Made by a program: the position numbers and the translations under genes
Notes under the pieces: model-generated
The model's input: only the letters and a program-made list of their open reading frames with translations
Databases searched by the model: none
What the model was told of the DNA's origin: nothing
From: Lewinellaceae bacterium
GTDB lineage: Bacteria > Bacteroidota > Bacteroidia > Chitinophagales > Saprospiraceae
Length of the DNA stretch: 64,000 bases
NCBI GenBank assembly: GCA_020636025.1
Contig: JACJYQ010000004.1
Location: 124,001-188,000 of the forward strand
Direction: 5' to 3'
Part shown: positions 59,723 through 64,000 of the stretch, one piece after another
How the letters are laid out: every line of letters starts with the position of its first letter
Numbering within the stretch: position 1 is the first letter of the stretch

Positions 59723-60349
59723 ATGAATAAATCCAAATCCCTTTATGATCTTTCCCAGATTCGCGCCATTATGGAGCGGTCGAAAAAATACTTATCCCTG
59801 AGCCCATGGGCGGCCATTATGGCTGGAGTGTATGCTATGCTTGGTGCAGGGATTGCATACTACAAGATCTATTTTGCGCCGGTTGTTTTATACGATCAAA
59901 TCAGGCAAGGTGATATCAAAGGACCATTTATCGGACTCTTGTTATTAGCCATTAGTGTACTGGTTCTGGCAACAGGAACTGCCTTGTGGTTTAATTACAG
60001 AAAAGCGTCAAAGGCAAATGAAAAACTCTGGTCCAAAGCAGCTATTAGGCTGGCGATCAATTTTGCCATACCCATGTTGGCTGGAGGCATTTTTGTAATG
60101 GTTTTATTTCTCCGGGGATACTATTCCTTACTGGCACCCTCCACCTTGTTATTCTATGGACTGGCGCTGTTAAATGCCGGTAACTTCACCTTTACAGACA
60201 TTCGTAACTTGGGGATTTCAGAAATAATTATTGGTTTGCTTGCCGTGATATTTCCCGGTAAAGGCCTGTTTTTCTGGACAATTGGCTTTGGAGTACTACA
60301 CATTATTTACGGAGTGCTTATGTACCGTAAATATGAACTCGGATCATGA
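59723..60349 (+). CDS. Five-to-six-helix membrane protein of the CreD cassette
   Basis: The 208-residue protein has a cytosolic N-terminus (SKSLYDLSQIRAIMERSKKYLSLS) followed by about six helices. I recall this kind of protein, with a regulator and CreD, as a common Bacteroidota gene trio; its function is not known. Its stop overlaps the start of the regulator gene (ATGA), so they are cotranscribed. Confidence 0.7.
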   Translation: MNKSKSLYDLSQIRAIMERSKKYLSLSPWAAIMAGVYAMLGAGIAYYKIYFAPVVLYDQIRQGDIKGPFIGLLLLAISVLVLATGTALWFNYRKASKANEKLWSKAAIRLAINFAIPMLAGGIFVMVLFLRGYYSLLAPSTLLFYGLALLNAGNFTFTDIRNLGISEIIIGLLAVIFPGKGLFFWTIGFGVLHIIYGVLMYRKYELGS

Positions 60350-60645
60350 AGAAAGCGATAAACGAATTTAATAAGGCTTTTGAAAACCGGACCCGCCTGG
60401 GCATCATGTCGGCTTTGATGGTAAATGAATTCATTGACTTCAATTCCATGAAAGAACTGCTTGACCTTACCGACGGCAATCTGGCGGGGCACTCCCGTGC
60501 GCTGGAGGAGGCTGGATATATCAGAGTGGAAAAAATTTTTGTAGGGCGGAAACCCAATACCAGATTCTATATAACTGATTTGGGGCGTAAGGCATTTGAA
60601 AAGCACTTAGTAGCATTAGAGAAAATTGTAAAAAGCATTCTCTGA
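60346..60645 (+). CDS. Winged-helix transcriptional regulator
   Basis: The 99-residue protein is one winged-helix domain: ENRTRLGIMSALMVNEFIDFNSMKE, recognition helix LTDGNLAGHSRALEEAGYI and wing VEKIFVGRKPNTRFYIT. It has no ligand domain. It resembles the MarR/ArsR-like regulators of CreD cassettes. The two palindromic operators flanking it are its likely sites, which would make it an autorepressor. Overlaps the membrane protein gene by four nucleotides. Confidence 0.85.
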   Translation: MKKAINEFNKAFENRTRLGIMSALMVNEFIDFNSMKELLDLTDGNLAGHSRALEEAGYIRVEKIFVGRKPNTRFYITDLGRKAFEKHLVALEKIVKSIL

Positions 60646-60661
60646 TTTTTTTTGAACATTC

Positions 60662-60684
60662 ACTTTATCACACAAAGTACTTTA
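60662..60684. promoter_or_regulatory. Operator copy 2: ACTTT-N7-AAAGTACTTT upstream of creD
   Basis: ACTTT at 60662-60666 and the perfect palindrome AAAGTACTTT at 60674-60683 have the same 12-nt offset as copy 1, and more bases around them agree (ACA before the palindrome, TTTA after). It lies 18 nt before the GTG start of creD. Confidence 0.65.
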
Positions 60685-60701
60685 AATATAAAAAAATCAC
60701 C

Positions 60702-62099
60702 GTGGCAACTCAAGACAACAATGCATGGAATCGTTTTGGTTCCTGGGTTAAAAACTCCCTATTAATCAAGTTAGGATCAATAGGTTTCCTAACCCTCTTA
60801 TTGATTATCCCCAATTCCATGATCAATGATCTGGTAAATGAGCGACAAGGAAGACATGTAGAAGCTTCCTGGGAGGTCAGCTCCTCCTGGGGAAGTGCGC
60901 AAACCATTACTGGTCCCATACTTAGTGTACCCGTTTCCGAATGGGTACAACTGGAAAACGGGAAAAAACAGGAAACTGTGAGAACTGCTTTCTTTTTGCC
61001 TACCCTGTTGCAATCTGACGGAGAAATCATTCCCTCCATCAGGAAAAGGGGCATTTACAAAATCGTTGTGTACCAATCTGAGTTGGTCATTACAGGAAAA
61101 TTTAGCAAACCCGATCTTGAAGCCCTCCACCTAAACCCGGAAAATGTACACTGGGACCAGGCCAAGATATCCCTTGGGATATCCGGACTTTCCGGGATAA
61201 AAAACCGGATCGGAATCGAATGGTCGGGCCAAAACATACAATTGGAACCCGGAACGGCAGATCCTTCAGTATTAGCTTCCGGAGTGAGCAATGGCGTTCC
61301 CCTCAATCCTGATCAGGACGAATACAATTTTTCCATTAACCTGAAAGTAAATGGAACAGGCAACCTGAAATTTGAACCACTTGGTAAGGAAACGAGGCTC
61401 AATCTTGAGTCAACATGGCCTTCACCGAGTTTTACAGGATCGTTCTTACCTGACAGCAGAGAGGTCAGTAAAGACGGATTCAAAGCTTCCTGGACGGTAC
61501 TGGATTTCAACCGAAACTATCCTCAACAGTGGCTTGACCATACTTTCACGTTTAACGGACAAAATACTGGTTATGAAGAGCTGAATTCATACGGAAGAAA
61601 TAGCCCTGTCACCGCCAGTGAGGGAGCCGCCTTTGGAGTCCGGTTGGTGCAACCTGTGGATGAATACGCCAAGACCGAACGTTCGACCAAATATGCCATT
61701 ATGGTTATTGGACTCACGTTTCTGATCTACTTCTTTTTTGAAACGCTGCGGAAGTTTCACATTCACCCCTTTCAATACCTTTTGGTGGGTCTGGCATTGA
61801 GTGTATTTTATTTATTGCTCCTGTCCATTTCAGAATATCTGGGATTCAACAAAGCCTACTTCCTGGCTACCGGTGCCACTATTTCGCTAATCGGTATATA
61901 CAGCTACGGGATAATAAAATCATGGCGCCTTACCCTACAGTTATCCGTTTTATTAGGGCTGATTTACAGCTTTATTTTCATTGTTCTTCAATTAGAGGAT
62001 TTTGCACTCCTGGCAGGAAGTCTGGGCATATTTGGAGCACTAGCCATTGTCATGTTCTATTCCCGTAATGTAGATTGGTACAACCTGAATAAAGAGTAG
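60702..62099 (+). CDS. creD: Inner-membrane protein CreD
   Basis: CreD is an inner-membrane protein linked to envelope integrity and, when over-expressed, to colicin E2 or beta-lactam tolerance. The 465-residue protein has an N-terminal helix (~18-36), a large periplasmic domain containing SSWGSAQTITGPILSVPV and WPSPSFTGSFLPDSREVS, and five or six C-terminal helices with ERSTKYAIMVIGLTFLIYFFFE. The start is GTG; no ATG is available. The regulator and membrane gene upstream and the shared operator indicate one module. Confidence 0.92.
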   Translation: MATQDNNAWNRFGSWVKNSLLIKLGSIGFLTLLLIIPNSMINDLVNERQGRHVEASWEVSSSWGSAQTITGPILSVPVSEWVQLENGKKQETVRTAFFLPTLLQSDGEIIPSIRKRGIYKIVVYQSELVITGKFSKPDLEALHLNPENVHWDQAKISLGISGLSGIKNRIGIEWSGQNIQLEPGTADPSVLASGVSNGVPLNPDQDEYNFSINLKVNGTGNLKFEPLGKETRLNLESTWPSPSFTGSFLPDSREVSKDGFKASWTVLDFNRNYPQQWLDHTFTFNGQNTGYEELNSYGRNSPVTASEGAAFGVRLVQPVDEYAKTERSTKYAIMVIGLTFLIYFFFETLRKFHIHPFQYLLVGLALSVFYLLLLSISEYLGFNKAYFLATGATISLIGIYSYGIIKSWRLTLQLSVLLGLIYSFIFIVLQLEDFALLAGSLGIFGALAIVMFYSRNVDWYNLNKE

Positions 62100-62116
62100 T
62101 TGATTACATGAGTAAA

Positions 62117-62185
62117 TGATCAAATGATTACATGATTGATGATGGGATTTGTGATTGATTTCATATTCATGTGATCATTTGATCA
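62117..62185. repeat. Inverted repeat of GATTACATGA/GATCAAATGA words at a convergent junction
   Basis: Arms of 19 bp (62117-62135 and 62167-62185) match with one mismatch (a G-T pair in RNA). A further GATTACATGA copy lies at 62102-62111. The right arm covers the stop codon (62175-62177) of the convergent lipoprotein gene. The design is the same as at the other word-type junctions but with a different word. Confidence 0.78.
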
Positions 62186-63101
62186 ACTGCTCGTGTAATC
62201 CCGATGAGGCTTCATCGTGGTGTCGCCAGTAATCGTCAAGCATTACATTCTTCAGGGTTCCACGGCTAAGTAGTTTTCCCTGCACTGTTTCTTCCCAGCC
62301 CATAATTCGATGTGGAAATGCTGATTCAAATCGAATTTCTAAGGTTCGTGGTATGTTCTTATATTGAAGTGTGAGTTCAGATGTCTCGCCAAGTTGATTG
62401 ATGGTAATATTAGCTGGTTCAGCAGCCAAAGGAACGTGTCTGAACCTGCTATAAAATATGCCTGGCATTACAGTCACCTCCAACGAATCAAGAGAATCAG
62501 GATCGAGTCTTAGGAGTGTCCAAATCTCATCTTCAAGCAGCCCGGGATTTAATTCCACATCTGTATCTCCTTCTGATTCAAAATAGGAGAATGATCGTAT
62601 TCTGTACGACTCTGGCAATGCATTTGCCTGTACAAACACATGACCGCACCAATCCTGAATAGTCGCTGATAGTTTTAGGCTCCTTATAACATCCTTTTTA
62701 TCAATAGGCATTGGAGTGAATACAGACTGCGTCAGCGAGTAATCATAAATTCCGGTTTGGAAACGCCGAATGGTGTTTAGCTTAAGTATTGGAATCCTTG
62801 TATCACCTTCAGCTGGCTCAGCATCCAGCTTCACCTGTTTGTTTGCTGAAAAGTCTTCCGTCACAAACACCATTACCTCACTTGCCTTTCGTATTTCACC
62901 ATAGCGTTCCTGCTCAACTTCGTATGAACACAGCTCGGCTTTGCCCTGGTACCAATAATTTCCATTGGGGTCAACTTCTGCAAGCTCAGGTGTTTTTTTC
63001 ATTTGGGGTTTGTCTGCCACTTTCTGCTGACACATTCCCAGGGTGATGGCGGCAAATGCTAAGAAAATATAAGAATTGAATGTCATAATCATAGTTTTCA
63101 T
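62175..63101 (-). CDS. Lipoprotein of a Bacteroidota family often labelled 'septum formation inhibitor Maf'
   Basis: The start at the ATG at 63101 gives 308 residues with a lipoprotein signal (FAAITLGMC). The mature protein has YWYQGKAELCSYEVEQERYGE, VMVFVTEDFSANKQVKLD and IPILKLNTIRRFQTGIYDYS, which I recall from an envelope protein family in this phylum whose database name (Maf) has no sequence basis. True Maf is a cytosolic nucleotide pyrophosphatase with unrelated motifs. The function is unknown. It is divergent from the glutamate-synthase-like gene. Confidence 0.68.
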   Translation of the reverse strand: MKTMIMTFNSYIFLAFAAITLGMCQQKVADKPQMKKTPELAEVDPNGNYWYQGKAELCSYEVEQERYGEIRKASEVMVFVTEDFSANKQVKLDAEPAEGDTRIPILKLNTIRRFQTGIYDYSLTQSVFTPMPIDKKDVIRSLKLSATIQDWCGHVFVQANALPESYRIRSFSYFESEGDTDVELNPGLLEDEIWTLLRLDPDSLDSLEVTVMPGIFYSRFRHVPLAAEPANITINQLGETSELTLQYKNIPRTLEIRFESAFPHRIMGWEETVQGKLLSRGTLKNVMLDDYWRHHDEASSGLHEQLIK

Positions 63102-63253
63102 TAGAACAGTATATGATAGAACTCTGTTGAAATTACGATTAAATGATGTGCTGAATAGCAAATATGACAGCGAATTAGGGAATCTTTGCAAGTTCAAAAG
63201 TATTATCTCAGCGGATCGAATTTGTCAAAAACAAATACAACAACTATTCTATA

Positions 63254-64000
63254 ATGAAAGCCAAAGAAGTTTTTGTTGCTGCCTCTATTATCAGCTTAAT
63301 GATCATTGGAGTTGTGTATATTTTCTGGAAACCTATGTTGTGGAGTCTCGTTTTAATTGGGCCTATGATTTTGATGGGCATTTCAGACCTGACTCAAAAA
63401 AAGCATTCCATCAAGCGAAATTTTCCGCTGGTAGGACGGATGCGGTATCTCCTTGAAGACTTCCGGCCTGAGATCATGCAGTATTTTGTAGAAACGGATA
63501 CAGAAGGCGCCCCTATCAACAGGATTTATCGTTCACTCATTTATCAAAGAGCCAAAAACACCAACGATACAACGCCATTCGGCACCAAATACGATGTGTA
63601 TGAAAGTGGCTATGAATGTATGGTTCACTCCATTTACCCAAAACATGTAAAAGACCTGGATCACGATCCACGCATTTTAGTGGGCGGACCTGATTGCAAA
63701 AAACCTTACTCAGCCAGTATTCTGAATGTATCGGCGATGAGTTTTGGATCTCTTAGCCAGAATGCCATTCTGGCGCTAAACAAGGGCGCTAAATTGGGCA
63801 ACTTTGCACACAATACAGGCGAAGGAGGCATTAGTCCATACCACCTGGAGCCTGGCGGTGATTTGATCTGGCAGGTTGGTACCGGCTATTTTGGATGCCG
63901 CGATGAAAACGGAAATTTCAACCCTGAAACCTTTGCCCAGCAATCGCAACTGGAGAACGTCAAAATGATCGAGATAAAACTTTCTCAAGGGGCAAAACCT
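63254..64000 (+). CDS. FMN-binding glutamate-synthase-family protein, 3' end beyond the window
   Basis: 249 codons are visible from the ATG at 63254. Two membrane helices (~6-24 and 28-44) come first, then the start of the glutamate-synthase FMN domain: LVGGPDCKKPYSASILNVSAMSFGSLS and HNTGEGGISPYHLEPGGDLIWQVGTGYFG. Members lack the amidotransferase domain of GltB, so this is not a full glutamate synthase. Their membrane anchor suggests a role on the inner face of the membrane. The C-terminal half of the FMN barrel is outside the window. Confidence 0.85.
   Translation, partial: MKAKEVFVAASIISLMIIGVVYIFWKPMLWSLVLIGPMILMGISDLTQKKHSIKRNFPLVGRMRYLLEDFRPEIMQYFVETDTEGAPINRIYRSLIYQRAKNTNDTTPFGTKYDVYESGYECMVHSIYPKHVKDLDHDPRILVGGPDCKKPYSASILNVSAMSFGSLSQNAILALNKGAKLGNFAHNTGEGGISPYHLEPGGDLIWQVGTGYFGCRDENGNFNPETFAQQSQLENVKMIEIKLSQGAKP

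Noticed and set aside
1..64000. tRNA, rRNA or tmRNA genes
   Set aside because: I looked for conserved TPsiC-like and rRNA landmarks and saw none. A dedicated scan (tRNAscan or Infernal) would be decisive.

Overview
The window looks like a chromosome segment of a free-living, aerobic, chemoheterotrophic member of the Bacteroidota. This rests on family-level recognition, not on any search. The markers are a Porin_10-type outer-membrane porin, two DUF4199 proteins, a DUF6580 protein, a CreD cassette, a cysteate/serine acyltransferase of sphingolipid/sulfonolipid type, MtgA and HscA of Bacteroidota type, and promoters of the form TTG-N17..19-TAnnTTTG. Several genes need TTG or GTG starts and most lack a Shine-Dalgarno sequence. 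No rRNA, tRNA, CRISPR array, prophage or complete insertion sequence was seen.

Layout. 1-4.7 kb: envelope and lipid genes (porin fragment, fabI, a Tmtc-like TPR membrane protein, mtgA). 5-8.3 kb: ribA and a pair of PLP enzymes that together resemble the first two steps of capnine/sulfonolipid synthesis. 8.7-11 kb: a small transcript, an alpha/beta-hydrolase-fold protein without its serine nucleophile, and two DUF4199 membrane proteins. 11.2-17.6 kb: a formate dehydrogenase operon (TauE/SafE permease, moaD, NuoE-NuoF fusion, NuoG-FdhA fusion, moaE, SCP2). 17.6-35 kb: housekeeping genes (Hsp15-like, M1 peptidase, acyl-CoA thioesterase, pyrC, rsmB-like, malic enzyme, ychF, PlsB/PlsC-type acyltransferase, enoyl-CoA hydratase, ruvB, deoxynucleoside kinase, folK), with one candidate small RNA and one MITE-like foldback element. 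35.2-40.6 kb: the phenylacetate operon paaE-A-B-C-D-I-J. 40.8-49.5 kb: hscA, metG, an HD hydrolase, a DegP/HtrA protease and a second Tmtc-like protein. 49.6-53.1 kb: a possible small terpenoid locus (acyltransferase-3, class I isoprenoid synthase, MFS). 53.3-56.6 kb: a sugar kinase and small accessory genes, including an orphan 252-residue protein. 56.7-62.1 kb: envelope sensing (a secreted CxPxx-repeat protein, histidine kinase, OmpR-type regulator, then the CreD cassette). 62.2-64 kb: a lipoprotein and the start of an FMN-binding glutamate-synthase-like protein.

How it works together. The formate dehydrogenase operon carries both subunits of molybdopterin synthase, so the enzyme and part of its cofactor supply are made together. 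The paa operon opens phenylacetyl-CoA, and its PaaJ thiolase, together with the crotonase and thioesterases in the window, would feed acetyl-CoA metabolism. The 56.7-59.2 kb block is the best candidate for an undescribed system. A secreted protein with seven cysteines at exact five-residue spacing is divergent from a two-component system whose sensor domain holds six cysteines, and the promoter gap contains four 11-bp direct repeats of the kind bound by OmpR/PhoB regulators.

Non-coding structure stands out. Five convergent gene junctions and one co-directional junction hold inverted repeats of low-complexity words that often overlap the stop codon. They appear to replace ordinary terminators.
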